The notes under the pieces: generated by a model | The model's database searches: none | Told to the model about the DNA's origin: nothing | What the model saw: only the letters and a program-made list of their open reading frames with translations | Origin: an uncultured Bacteroidales bacterium | GTDB taxonomy: Bacteria > Bacteroidota > Bacteroidia > Bacteroidales > Paludibacteraceae | Reading direction: 5' to 3' | NCBI GenBank assembly: GCA_934667275.1 | Contig: CAKULK010000005.1 | Coordinates: 1-64,000 of the forward strand | DNA length: 64,000 nucleotides | Translations under genes and position numbers: made by a program | Shown here: positions 33,635-42,194 of the stretch, piece after piece | Layout of the letters: each line of letters opens with the position of its first letter | Position numbering within the stretch: the first letter of the stretch is position 1

Positions 33635-34795
33635 ATGCCCAAAGCCAGACTGATAGCATTGTACTTGCCGCAGTTTCATGAGATACCGGAAAATGACAAA
33701 TGGTGGGGACAAGGTTTCACCGAGTGGACGAATGTCCGCCGTGCCAAGCCATCGTTCAAGGGACATCACCAGCCTCGAGTACCTGCCGAACTGGGATACT
33801 ACAACCTATTGGACTCTGACATCAAAGAGAAGCAAGCCGCCCTTGCCAAAGATGCAGGAATAGAAGGGTTTTGCTACTATCACTATTGGTTCGGAAACGG
33901 AAAACAACTCTTGGAACGTCCTTTTCAGCAAGTGGTGGAAAGCGGGAAACCAGATTTCCCATTCTGCTTGTGTTGGGCAAATCATACGTGGTCGAACAAA
34001 ACATGGGAGAAGTCCTCTGCAAGAGTGAAAGAAACCGTGTTGATGGAGCAACAATACGGGGGCGTGAAAGATTATACGGAACACTTCTACAGTTTGCTGA
34101 ATGCCTTTCGAGACAAACGCTATATGACAATAGATGGGAGGTTGGTGTTTATGATTTACGACACTATCGGCTTTTGTGATGTGACCTGTTTTATGCAGAT
34201 ATGGCGACAGTTAGCAAAAGATAACGGACTGCCCGGATTCTATTTTGTAGGCATGATATCTTCAACTTTGACCTTTCGCATGGACACAGATGGCAAACAG
34301 ATTCCTTGCTTGCCCAATCTAAAGAGCAGTGCCGATTTATTCAACTATGTGCTGTCACAAGGGTTTGATGCTGTCAATTCATTAGGCAAACGACGCGGCG
34401 AGATGCTGTCTACAGGGAAAATACACAGTCTGTGGAACAAGACATTGGTACGTCTGCATCTCACAGGTTCGCTGAATTATGACTATGCACAGACGGTATC
34501 AGGGTTCTTTGCTCCAGAAGATAAGTGGGAGAATGTATTCCCCACTGTAATACCACAATGGGATAGGACCGCGCGTGTGGGAAAAGCCGACGGAGTGTAC
34601 TTAAACAGCACGCCTGAGAAATTTCGCAAGCATCTGCATGAAGCCTGCGAATTGGTAAAAGACAAAGCACCTGAGCATCGTATTATCATTATCAAATCAT
34701 GGAACGAATGGGCGGAGGGAAATTATTTGGAGCCAGATACTCTATTCGGACATGACTATTTGAACGCCATTCGCACAGAAATACAATCAAAATGA
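33635..34795 (+). CDS. WbsX-like protein (glycoside hydrolase family 99-like domain)
   Basis: A 386-residue cytoplasmic protein of the WbsX family often found in O-antigen and capsule loci. The N-terminus RLIALYLPQFHEIPENDKWW and GFTEWTNVRRAKP are hallmarks, as is the C-terminal KSWNEWAEGNYLEPD. The family shares the GH99-like fold, but its reaction in glycan synthesis is not well defined. First gene of the locus, behind its own promoter; its last codons overlap the first GT2 gene by ATGA. Confidence 0.9.
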   Translation: MPKARLIALYLPQFHEIPENDKWWGQGFTEWTNVRRAKPSFKGHHQPRVPAELGYYNLLDSDIKEKQAALAKDAGIEGFCYYHYWFGNGKQLLERPFQQVVESGKPDFPFCLCWANHTWSNKTWEKSSARVKETVLMEQQYGGVKDYTEHFYSLLNAFRDKRYMTIDGRLVFMIYDTIGFCDVTCFMQIWRQLAKDNGLPGFYFVGMISSTLTFRMDTDGKQIPCLPNLKSSADLFNYVLSQGFDAVNSLGKRRGEMLSTGKIHSLWNKTLVRLHLTGSLNYDYAQTVSGFFAPEDKWENVFPTVIPQWDRTARVGKADGVYLNSTPEKFRKHLHEACELVKDKAPEHRIIIIKSWNEWAEGNYLEPDTLFGHDYLNAIRTEIQSK

Positions 34796-35589
34796 AAGTA
34801 TCTGTTATTATACCGACCTACAAGCCTCAGGCATACCTTTGGGAATGTTTGACATCGTTGAAAGGACAGACCTTGCCCACCGAACAATATGAGGTACTAA
34901 TCGTGCTGAACGGAGACAAGGAGCCTTACTATCAACAGATTGCGGATTTCATAAGCGGGCATAATAACATGCACCTGCTCTATACTCAAACGAATGGTGT
35001 TTCAAACGCACGCAACATCGGATTGGATAATGCTAACGGAGAATATGTGGCTTTTGTTGACGATGATGACTATGTAAGTACCACATATTTGGAAGATATG
35101 TGCAAATTGGCAACTGGTGAGAATATAGTGTGCAGTTACCCATACGCTTTCCATGATGGACATCCGGAAGTGCAGTTGAAAGACTACTATATCACAGAAG
35201 CCTACGAATATTGCATATTGCATCCTCACAACATCTTGACTTCGCGTGGCAGACGATTCTTTGCAGGACCATGTATCAAATTGATTCCTATGTACATTAT
35301 TCAAGACAGACGGTTTGATGTACGGTTCAAAAATGGTGAGGATAGCCTGTTTATGTTTTTGATTTCGGATAAATTTAATAACATACAGTTTACTCAACGC
35401 ACATCGGTGTATTATCGTAGATTCCGTAATGGAAGTGCCACCCAGAGCATAAAGATGTGTGAAAGAATGAGGAATAGCATAAGGCTGACAAAAGCCTATT
35501 CACATATCTATTGGCACAATCCATGCCGATATAATTTTATATTTTATCTCACACGAATACTCGGGGGATTGAAAAATATTATCGCATGA
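34792..35589 (+). CDS. Glycosyltransferase family 2
   Basis: Inverting GT-A glycosyltransferase of 265 residues. The N-terminus VSVIIPTYKPQAYLWECL, the NGVSNARNIGLDNANGEYVAFVDDDD block with its D-x-D metal site near 90-93, and the later NGEDSLFMF (acidic acceptor-side motif) are all visible. Donor and acceptor sugars are unknown. It overlaps both neighbours by 4 bp, is markedly more AT-rich than the window average and probably forms one transcript with them. Confidence 0.92.
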   Translation: MKVSVIIPTYKPQAYLWECLTSLKGQTLPTEQYEVLIVLNGDKEPYYQQIADFISGHNNMHLLYTQTNGVSNARNIGLDNANGEYVAFVDDDDYVSTTYLEDMCKLATGENIVCSYPYAFHDGHPEVQLKDYYITEAYEYCILHPHNILTSRGRRFFAGPCIKLIPMYIIQDRRFDVRFKNGEDSLFMFLISDKFNNIQFTQRTSVYYRRFRNGSATQSIKMCERMRNSIRLTKAYSHIYWHNPCRYNFIFYLTRILGGLKNIIA

Positions 35590-36602
35590 AAGTATCCATT
35601 ATCTGTCCAACATATAACGAAGAACGATACATTAAGCAGTGTATCAGTTCGATACTGGCACAAGACTATCCCCAAGAAGATGTAGAGGTTTTGTTTGTGG
35701 ATGGTATGAGTACGGACAAAACACGTTCCATAATAACTCAATATACGGGGCAATACTCATTTATTCGGCTATTGGATAACATATTTCGAATTGTACCTTA
35801 TGCAATGAACATAGGTATCACACAAGCACAAGGGGATATCATTGTTCGCATGGATGCCCATGCTCGATATGCGATCAATTATATTTCAACGTTGGTGCAC
35901 TACATCACTACCCTACCCGATGCCGTCAATGTGGGAGCACCTTGCAAAACACTATGTCTCAGCGATACACCAAAATCACAGGCAATTGCTATAGTATTAA
36001 GTAGCAGATTCGGCGTGGGTGGCTCAGACTTTCGTATTGGCATTGATAAAGTAAAACAAACAGATACCGTACCATTCGGATGCTGGAAAAAAGAAAGTTT
36101 CACGAAGTATGGCATGTTTGACACAAGGTTGGTACGCAACCAAGATATAGAGATGAACAGACGCATTGCGGCAAGAGGAGGACATATCTACATCGTACCC
36201 GAAACCTATAGCATATATTATGCACGTGATACCTATCAGACTTTGAGTAAAAATAATTATCAAAATGGCAAATGGAATATTTTGACCATATATTACACCA
36301 ACAAACTACATTCTTTGTCCGTTAGGCACTTTGTACCCCTATGCTTTGTGTTGTCGTTGATAGTACCATTGTTATTATGCGGCGTATGCCCATGGATACT
36401 AATGGTAACGGGAATATCACTATTGATATATTTATGTGTATTGGGAGTGATTTCTGCTCGAATAGCCAACGTACGCAAACTAAAATTAGGATATGTACTA
36501 TGGGCTTTCATAACGGTGCATCTATCATACGGATGGGGATCACTAATTGGATTGTTATCATTACCTTGGATAAAAAAGCATGATACTAAAATATATATTT
36601 GA
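35586..36602 (+). CDS. Glycosyltransferase family 2 with C-terminal membrane segments
   Basis: A 338-residue GT-A enzyme resembling ExoA-type transferases. It opens with VSIICPTYNEERYIKQCI, has VLFVDGMSTDKT and a metal-binding RMDAHARY, then NQDIEMNRRIAARGG. Two to three hydrophobic helices after residue 240 anchor it to the inner membrane, where it would extend a lipid-linked glycan. It overlaps the previous gene by 4 bp and the phosphoglycosyl transferase gene by 23 bp. Low GC suggests a horizontally exchanged glycan locus. Confidence 0.92.
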   Translation: MKVSIICPTYNEERYIKQCISSILAQDYPQEDVEVLFVDGMSTDKTRSIITQYTGQYSFIRLLDNIFRIVPYAMNIGITQAQGDIIVRMDAHARYAINYISTLVHYITTLPDAVNVGAPCKTLCLSDTPKSQAIAIVLSSRFGVGGSDFRIGIDKVKQTDTVPFGCWKKESFTKYGMFDTRLVRNQDIEMNRRIAARGGHIYIVPETYSIYYARDTYQTLSKNNYQNGKWNILTIYYTNKLHSLSVRHFVPLCFVLSLIVPLLLCGVCPWILMVTGISLLIYLCVLGVISARIANVRKLKLGYVLWAFITVHLSYGWGSLIGLLSLPWIKKHDTKIYI

Positions 36603-37191
36603 CCGTGTATGTGCGCTATTGGGGCTAATAGTGGCAATGCCGTTGCTCTTGATAGTAGCGATATTAATACACTTAAAAATGCCTGATGGTCCTGTATTAT
36701 ATAAACAAAAGCGCGTAGGGAAAGACGGACACTTATTTACAATATACAAGTTCCGAACGATGCGTGTCGGTACTGACCAATCGTCCGTTTCTGTAGCGGG
36801 CGAAAGCCGTATTACCCCATTGGGAGCCACGTTGCGCAAATACAAGATAGATGAGTTGCCTGAACTATGGAACGTACTGATTAGCGATATGAGTTTTGTC
36901 GGTCCGCGCCCCGATGTACCCGGATATGCAGATTGTTTGACAGGTGAGGACAGGGCGATATTGCGCCTTCGCCCCGGAATCACAGGACCTGCCAGTCTCA
37001 AATACCGTAATGAAGAATATCTACTCTCCAAGCAGGTAGACCCTGTAGCATACAATGACCTAATCATTTTCCCAGACAAAGTGCGACTGAATAGATACTA
37101 CCTTGAACACTACTCATTCTGCAAAGATATACAGATGATACTCTGCACTATACTTGGCAAACATATGCAATATGCTGGAGAAACGATATAA
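36580..37191 (+). CDS. Phosphoglycosyl transferase (bacterial sugar transferase, PglC/WcaJ type)
   Basis: Monotopic enzyme that transfers a sugar 1-phosphate from a UDP-sugar to undecaprenyl phosphate, starting glycan synthesis. The 203 residues match the minimal PglC-type length: a re-entrant N-terminal helix (RVCALLGLIVAMPLLLIVAI), KRVGKDGHLFTIYKFRTM, the Asp-Glu catalytic pair in KIDELPELWNV, and SFVGPRPDVPGY. Followed 20 bp later by a sugar aminotransferase gene, so the first sugar may be a 4-amino-type sugar such as a bacillosamine derivative (inference). Confidence 0.93.
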   Translation: MILKYIFDRVCALLGLIVAMPLLLIVAILIHLKMPDGPVLYKQKRVGKDGHLFTIYKFRTMRVGTDQSSVSVAGESRITPLGATLRKYKIDELPELWNVLISDMSFVGPRPDVPGYADCLTGEDRAILRLRPGITGPASLKYRNEEYLLSKQVDPVAYNDLIIFPDKVRLNRYYLEHYSFCKDIQMILCTILGKHMQYAGETI

Positions 37192-37211
37192 AAAAACAAT
37201 CATAATTAGAC

Positions 37212-38486
37212 ATGAACAAACGAATTTATCTGTGCCTCGCACATATGAGCGGGAATGAACAGAAGTATATACAAGAGGCTTTCGACACCAATTGGGTAGT
37301 GCCATTGGGTCCCAACGTAAATGGCTTTGAGGATGACCTCAAGCAGTTTGTTACGAACAGTGACAATGCAGACATTATCAAGTCGCTACAAGACAAACAG
37401 GTTGTGGCTCTCTCTGCAGGGACAGCGGCAGTGCATTTGGCACTGATTGCCTGCGGCGTACAGGCGGGCGACGAGGTGTGCGTGCAGTCGTTCACGTTCT
37501 GCGCCAGCAGCCACCCCATCAAGTACCTCGGGGCAACTCCCGTGTTCATTGACTCGGAAAAAGACTCATGGAATATGGACCCCGCACTGCTCGAACAGGC
37601 TATTCTCGACCGCAAAGCCAAGACAGGCAAATACCCGAAAGCCATCATTCCCGTGGCACTATACGGTATGCCATACCGCATACACGAGATACTGGCAATC
37701 GGCGACAAGTACGGCATACCCGTGATAGAAGATGCCGCCGAGGGTTTCGGCAGCCGCTACGAAGGACAGGTATTAGGCACCTTCGGCAAATATGGTGTGT
37801 TGTCCTTTAACGGCAACAAGATGATTACCACCTCCGGCGGCGGCGCGCTGATATGCCCCGATGAGGCAGCCAAGCAGAAAGTGATGTGGTACGCCACCCA
37901 GGCACGCGAGGCATACCCCTACTACCAGCACGAGGCTATCGGCTACAACTACCGTATGTCGAACATCTGCGCAGGCATCGGGCGCGGGCAGATGACCGTC
38001 GTGGACGACCATATCCGCCACCACAAGCACATCGCCGACCTCTACGAACAGGCGTTTGCCAAGATAGACGGCATCACGTTCCACAAGAACCCCGCCCCCA
38101 AGTACGACAGCAACTATTGGCTCAACACCATCCTGCTTGACCCGGCACTATGTATCGCGGGGCAGGAGCACGCCTATGAAGTAGCCGTACAAGGTGCCGT
38201 GGGCGGTGCGGCAGGCGTCACCCACCAAGCGGCGACACTGCGCACCGACTGCCAACCCAACGACAACGTGGAGGCACTGCGTATGTACCTTGACAAGGCA
38301 GGTATTGAATCCCGCCCGCTGTGGAAACCTATGCACAAACAGCCCGTTTACAAAGACGCACCCGCTTACGTAAATGGCGTAAGCGAAGCCTTGTTCAAAG
38401 TGGGTATGTGTCTGCCGTCAGGACCGATGGTCAGCGACGAGGATGTGGCATATATAGTAGAGAACATTAAAAAAGCAATAAGATAA
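37212..38486 (+). CDS. DegT/DnrJ/EryC1/StrS-family sugar aminotransferase
   Basis: PLP enzyme that aminates a nucleotide-linked keto sugar, 424 residues. It shows the N-terminal NWVVPLGPNVNGFE, ALSAGTAAVHLALIACGVQAGDEV, EDAAEGFGSRY and the PLP lysine in SFNGNKMITTSGGGAL. It resembles the PglE/WlbF-type enzymes that pair with a PglC-type transferase. The 4,6-dehydratase and acetyltransferase expected for that pathway are not in this window. The GC content is higher than in the preceding glycan genes. Confidence 0.92.
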   Translation: MNKRIYLCLAHMSGNEQKYIQEAFDTNWVVPLGPNVNGFEDDLKQFVTNSDNADIIKSLQDKQVVALSAGTAAVHLALIACGVQAGDEVCVQSFTFCASSHPIKYLGATPVFIDSEKDSWNMDPALLEQAILDRKAKTGKYPKAIIPVALYGMPYRIHEILAIGDKYGIPVIEDAAEGFGSRYEGQVLGTFGKYGVLSFNGNKMITTSGGGALICPDEAAKQKVMWYATQAREAYPYYQHEAIGYNYRMSNICAGIGRGQMTVVDDHIRHHKHIADLYEQAFAKIDGITFHKNPAPKYDSNYWLNTILLDPALCIAGQEHAYEVAVQGAVGGAAGVTHQAATLRTDCQPNDNVEALRMYLDKAGIESRPLWKPMHKQPVYKDAPAYVNGVSEALFKVGMCLPSGPMVSDEDVAYIVENIKKAIR

Positions 38487-38517
38487 AATGGGGCAGGTTA
38501 CGACTTGGCATAAAAAA

Positions 38518-38616
38518 GGGGTAAGCGAACTACATCGCACCGCTACAACCTCATACCCTTGCTTCGATCAAGACCTGGGGGAGTTCAGAGGGAGCTGGTC
38601 GTGTAGGACTTACCCC
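38518..38616 (-). ncRNA. ffs: Signal recognition particle RNA (small bacterial 4.5S type)
   Basis: A ~99-nt minus-strand RNA closed by the 8-bp stem GGGGTAAG / CTTACCCC. The apical part contains CCCAGGUCUUGAUCGAAGC followed by AAGGG, matching the SRP domain IV pattern (AGG opposite GAAGCA) recognised by Ffh. A UGUAG segment in the 3' arm also resembles 4.5S RNA. A T-run directly after the stem gives an intrinsic terminator, and a consensus promoter lies upstream. The 5' end may be processed, because predicted initiation is about 50 nt before the stem. Confidence 0.85.
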
Positions 38617-38672
38617 TAAACTAAATTCAATACGCAACGCATCATGTGCACACACCCAACGAATTGCGGGCG

Positions 38673-38703
38673 CAAAGGTACAACAAAAAAATGAATTGAC
38701 CAA
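38673..38703 (-). promoter_or_regulatory. Promoter of the SRP RNA gene
   Basis: On the minus strand, TTG (38701-38703), 20 nt, then TACCTTTG (38673-38680). Confidence 0.75.
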
Positions 38704-38750
38704 ATAAAAAGCAAACAGACTGCAAATAAAAAACATATAGACCCTATATT

Positions 38751-40184
38751 TTGATAGAAACGTTCATTAAAAATAGAATCACACAAGCCCTTCCGTTCAC
38801 CCCGAATGAAGATCAAAAAGAGTTGTTGAAACTGCTCAGCCATTTCCTTATTGACCAAAGTGACATTACTACAGGAGAAAATTGGCTGCCACAATCCACA
38901 AACCAACAAGCCATTTCACGCAAGGCCTTTATCCTTCGAGGCTATGCAGGCACCGGAAAGACCAGCGTGATGGCCGCCATGGTGAAGGCTATGGACGAAC
39001 TAAAACAACCTGTAGTACTATTGGCTCCTACAGGGCGTGCCGCCAAAGTGTTGTCGCAATATGCAGGAAAAGCCGCCTATACCATTCACAAATTTATATA
39101 CCGACAAAAACAATTGGGTGTTGAGTCTTTCTCACTATCAGACAATCTACGCAAACACACCTTATTTATAGTGGACGAGGCATCGATGATTTCCGGTAAA
39201 CGTGAGACTCCAACATTTGGAACGGGCATGCTGCTGGACGACCTTGTGAGTTATGTTTATAGCGGCAAAGGGTGTAGATTATTGCTACTCGGAGATGATG
39301 CACAGTTGCCCCCTGTGGGCTCATCGCAGTCCCCCGCCTTGGATGCCAATTACATGGAAGGATATGGGTTAGACGTGACAACCTACACCCTGACCCAAGT
39401 AGCCCGCCAGGCTTTGGATAGCGGCATCTTGAAGAATGCCACCCGTCTCCGCGAACAACTGAAAATGAACATTCCCTTCACCGAAGAATGGGAATACATG
39501 CCCGATTTTCAAAGAGTAGGAGGAGCAACATTTTTGGAAGAATTGGAGCGTTCTTACCGCGAAGCAGGTGTTGAAGATACTATTATCCTAACTCGCACCA
39601 ACAGACGCACCAATCTCTATAATCAAGGGGTACGGGCACGCATATTGTGGAAAGAAGACGAAGTGTCCGCGGGCGACAGACTGATGATAAGCAAAAACAA
39701 CTATTTTTGGACAGAACAATACGAAAACCTACCCTTTCTCGCCAATGGCGATATGGTGTCTATTGAGCGATTACGAAACACTCGAGAAATGTATGGTTTT
39801 CATTTTGCCGATGCTTCACTGAAAGCACTGGATTATGACTGGGAAATAGACGCCATACTATGGCTTGACACCTTGACGGCAGACTCTCCGGAAGCCAACT
39901 ATGAAATGCAAAAAACACTATTTATCCGTATAGCAGACGATTATCCTGAACTGCAACGCAACCACAAAAAAATGGTTGAGACAATCTACCAGTCCCCCTA
40001 CTACAACGCGTTGCAAGTGCGCTTTGCCTATGCCGTGACCTGTCATAAGGCACAGGGCGGACAATGGAGGCGCGTCTTCATAGATTCAGGAAACGTGCCA
40101 GAAGAACAACAGGACCAAGATTACGTTCGATGGTTATACACCGCCATCACACGCGCCACAGAGCAGGTGATGATAATCGGATAG
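38751..40184 (+). CDS. RecD/UvrD-like ATP-dependent helicase
   Basis: Superfamily 1B helicase of 477 residues. Walker A is GYAGTGKTSVM near 64, motif II IVDEASMIS, then LLGDDAQLPPVGSSQSPAL, and the C-terminal UvrD-type motif TCHKAQGGQWRRVFID with WLYTAITRATEQ. It is shorter than RecD2 and has no N-terminal extension; its biological role (repair or recombination) is unassigned. The TTG at 38751 is the only plausible start because no ATG occurs in frame nearby. An 11-bp array begins 13 bp after its stop. Confidence 0.88.
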   Translation: MIETFIKNRITQALPFTPNEDQKELLKLLSHFLIDQSDITTGENWLPQSTNQQAISRKAFILRGYAGTGKTSVMAAMVKAMDELKQPVVLLAPTGRAAKVLSQYAGKAAYTIHKFIYRQKQLGVESFSLSDNLRKHTLFIVDEASMISGKRETPTFGTGMLLDDLVSYVYSGKGCRLLLLGDDAQLPPVGSSQSPALDANYMEGYGLDVTTYTLTQVARQALDSGILKNATRLREQLKMNIPFTEEWEYMPDFQRVGGATFLEELERSYREAGVEDTIILTRTNRRTNLYNQGVRARILWKEDEVSAGDRLMISKNNYFWTEQYENLPFLANGDMVSIERLRNTREMYGFHFADASLKALDYDWEIDAILWLDTLTADSPEANYEMQKTLFIRIADDYPELQRNHKKMVETIYQSPYYNALQVRFAYAVTCHKAQGGQWRRVFIDSGNVPEEQQDQDYVRWLYTAITRATEQVMIIG

Positions 40185-40196
40185 AGATTCTCTATA

Positions 40197-40229
40197 GACC
40201 CGCGTTCGACCCGCGACAGACCCGCGATA
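40197..40229. repeat. 11-bp-period tandem array, GACCCGCGAYA family, 3 units
   Basis: Units GACCCGCGTTC, GACCCGCGACA and GACCCGCGATA, 13 bp after the helicase stop codon. The last two units also occur inside mutS2 on the other strand. Confidence 0.9.
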
Positions 40230-40243
40230 TTTCATCGAAACAC

Positions 40244-40274
40244 TTGCATATTTAAGTTTTTTTTCGTACCTTTG
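40244..40274 (+). promoter_or_regulatory. Promoter of the 40300 gene
   Basis: TTG at 40244-40246, 20 nt, then TACCTTTG at 40267-40274, 26 bp before the ATG. Confidence 0.8.
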
Positions 40275-40299
40275 CAGCCCAAATTGTGACCACAACATT

Positions 40300-42177
40300 A
40301 TGACAATTTCACAGATTACGAAACGACCATTCTCTTTCATCCTTGCAGTATGCATTATGGTGTTCTCCATTTCGTTTGGAGGCTGTAAGGCGGATATTGA
40401 TCTGAAAGACATTGACACGAAAGCCGAGTTGAATATGGGGTTCGCTATGCCAATAGGTACGATGAATGTGACGTTGAAAGACCTGTTGGGCAACGGACAG
40501 ATAGAACATCTGTATATTGACTCGGCAGACCAACGCGGCGTATTGGTGTACAAAGACACGTTTCAGATAGAGCGCACCTTTCATCACATTGATTTAAGTC
40601 AATATATATCAGAAACTTCGCTAACATTGAACGTATATGACAAGTTGAAAGACTTGCCGTTTATGGCCGATCACAAGATAACCGGCAACAGCAATCTCCC
40701 CATTCGTTTGGACTTCCCGATGACGTTGCGCTTGAGCGGTATCAATGATGATGTGAGCAACGAGCGATTGGACAGTGTACTTGTTAAAAACGCCAACTTC
40801 ATCAGCAACATCAGTCAGCAGGACCTGCCATTGGAATGGGAATGGATAGATGAGATTTCGCTTGAATTGAGCGACAATTTCTCGCGTCCGCAAGGCAAAG
40901 TGATGCCCGTTTACAAAAAGGGAGACGGAAAAGGTTATAATACTGATATACATATTCTTGTAGATGAGTTTTTACTCAATCTGATGAAAGACAAAAAACC
41001 AAGTGATTATGAGCACAACGTGGAAAGTGAATGTAATTTCACCATTCATTTTGATTTTACCATCCCCACAGAGGCCGGCGAAGTGTATGTGCCGGATGAT
41101 GCCGCTTTCAACTATAATCTGAAAGTGCAATTCATTGACTACTACGCCATTTGGGGTATGTTCACACCCTCCAACGAGATGTATGACGAAGATATGATTT
41201 CGCTGGCAGATACGTGGGACAATTGGACGCTGTTTCGCGATGCCAAACTCCCGTTTGCCGATCCGACGATAGACATGTACATCACGACGTATATCGCCGG
41301 CGCGCTGAAGATGCGGGGTGACTACCTTTATGTGAAAGAGAATGCTACCAGCACCAAGATACACGCCACGTTTGACGGCGATACGACTTTGTACAAGCAC
41401 TTTACGCCCAATGAATACCTGCCGCTCACCAGTCCGATTGGCGACTCGGCAAAGGTGTTGGTAAAGTTTGACAAGGACCCTTCCCGTGGTCATATAGACA
41501 GGCTGTTCAGCGTGTTTCCGGACTATTTGGGCTATAAGTTTTTGATAGATTTCGACCGTGCCGCTACGCCGCAAATACGTATCACAAACAACACCAACGT
41601 ACGCGTAGATGCGGTATATACATTGCCGTTTGTGTTCAATCAAGATGTTTCGCTGCACTACACCGACACGCTGCAAAATATCGACCTCGGCAATATGACG
41701 CTTGACTCGCTGTTTGTCTCCGAGCGTATAGATTCTGTAAAAACCAATGATTTGAAGTTATTTGTAAAATTGCAAAACACCATTCCGTTGCAGATAAAAG
41801 CGGTACTCCGTTGTTTAGATGCACAAGGGAATATCGTAACCGATCCCAATGACCCGAGTCAACCGCTTCGAATCAGCACAGCAGACACTATGCTGATACC
41901 GGCACCCCAATACACTTTCAATGGCGGTACATGGGCAATGATAGCCCCTGGGGAGGTGCAGAGTATCCTTTCGATAAACCAATGTGACTTCAACCGTTTC
42001 GATGACGTGAAGCACATCATGATAGAGGCAATCATGGACGACCAATCGCTCCAATATGCCTATGAACAAGGGAATTTCAATGTAAAACTGACCGAAGACC
42101 AAAAATTGCGTATCAATATCGGCATTGCAGCCAATGTAGATGCTACGTTAGATTTAGGCGAAAAGGAACAGCAATAA
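40300..42177 (+). CDS. Large hypothetical lipoprotein
   Basis: A 625-residue protein with a signal peptide and lipobox FGGC (Cys29), followed by KADIDLKDIDTKAELNMGFAMPIGTMNVTLKDLL. The rest is beta-rich with repeated immunoglobulin-like stretches and no catalytic motif. I do not recognise a named domain. It has its own promoter and is followed 18 bp later by a DUF5723 outer-membrane protein, so the two probably form a surface pair: lipoprotein plus barrel. The exact role is unknown. Confidence 0.8.
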   Translation: MTISQITKRPFSFILAVCIMVFSISFGGCKADIDLKDIDTKAELNMGFAMPIGTMNVTLKDLLGNGQIEHLYIDSADQRGVLVYKDTFQIERTFHHIDLSQYISETSLTLNVYDKLKDLPFMADHKITGNSNLPIRLDFPMTLRLSGINDDVSNERLDSVLVKNANFISNISQQDLPLEWEWIDEISLELSDNFSRPQGKVMPVYKKGDGKGYNTDIHILVDEFLLNLMKDKKPSDYEHNVESECNFTIHFDFTIPTEAGEVYVPDDAAFNYNLKVQFIDYYAIWGMFTPSNEMYDEDMISLADTWDNWTLFRDAKLPFADPTIDMYITTYIAGALKMRGDYLYVKENATSTKIHATFDGDTTLYKHFTPNEYLPLTSPIGDSAKVLVKFDKDPSRGHIDRLFSVFPDYLGYKFLIDFDRAATPQIRITNNTNVRVDAVYTLPFVFNQDVSLHYTDTLQNIDLGNMTLDSLFVSERIDSVKTNDLKLFVKLQNTIPLQIKAVLRCLDAQGNIVTDPNDPSQPLRISTADTMLIPAPQYTFNGGTWAMIAPGEVQSILSINQCDFNRFDDVKHIMIEAIMDDQSLQYAYEQGNFNVKLTEDQKLRINIGIAANVDATLDLGEKEQQ

Positions 42178-42194
42178 GGGGGGAGAGCAACATT

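Noticed and set aside
33635..38486. Mobile element or phage origin of the glycan locus
   Set aside because: No integrase, transposase, direct repeats or tRNA target was seen; only lower GC in the middle genes.
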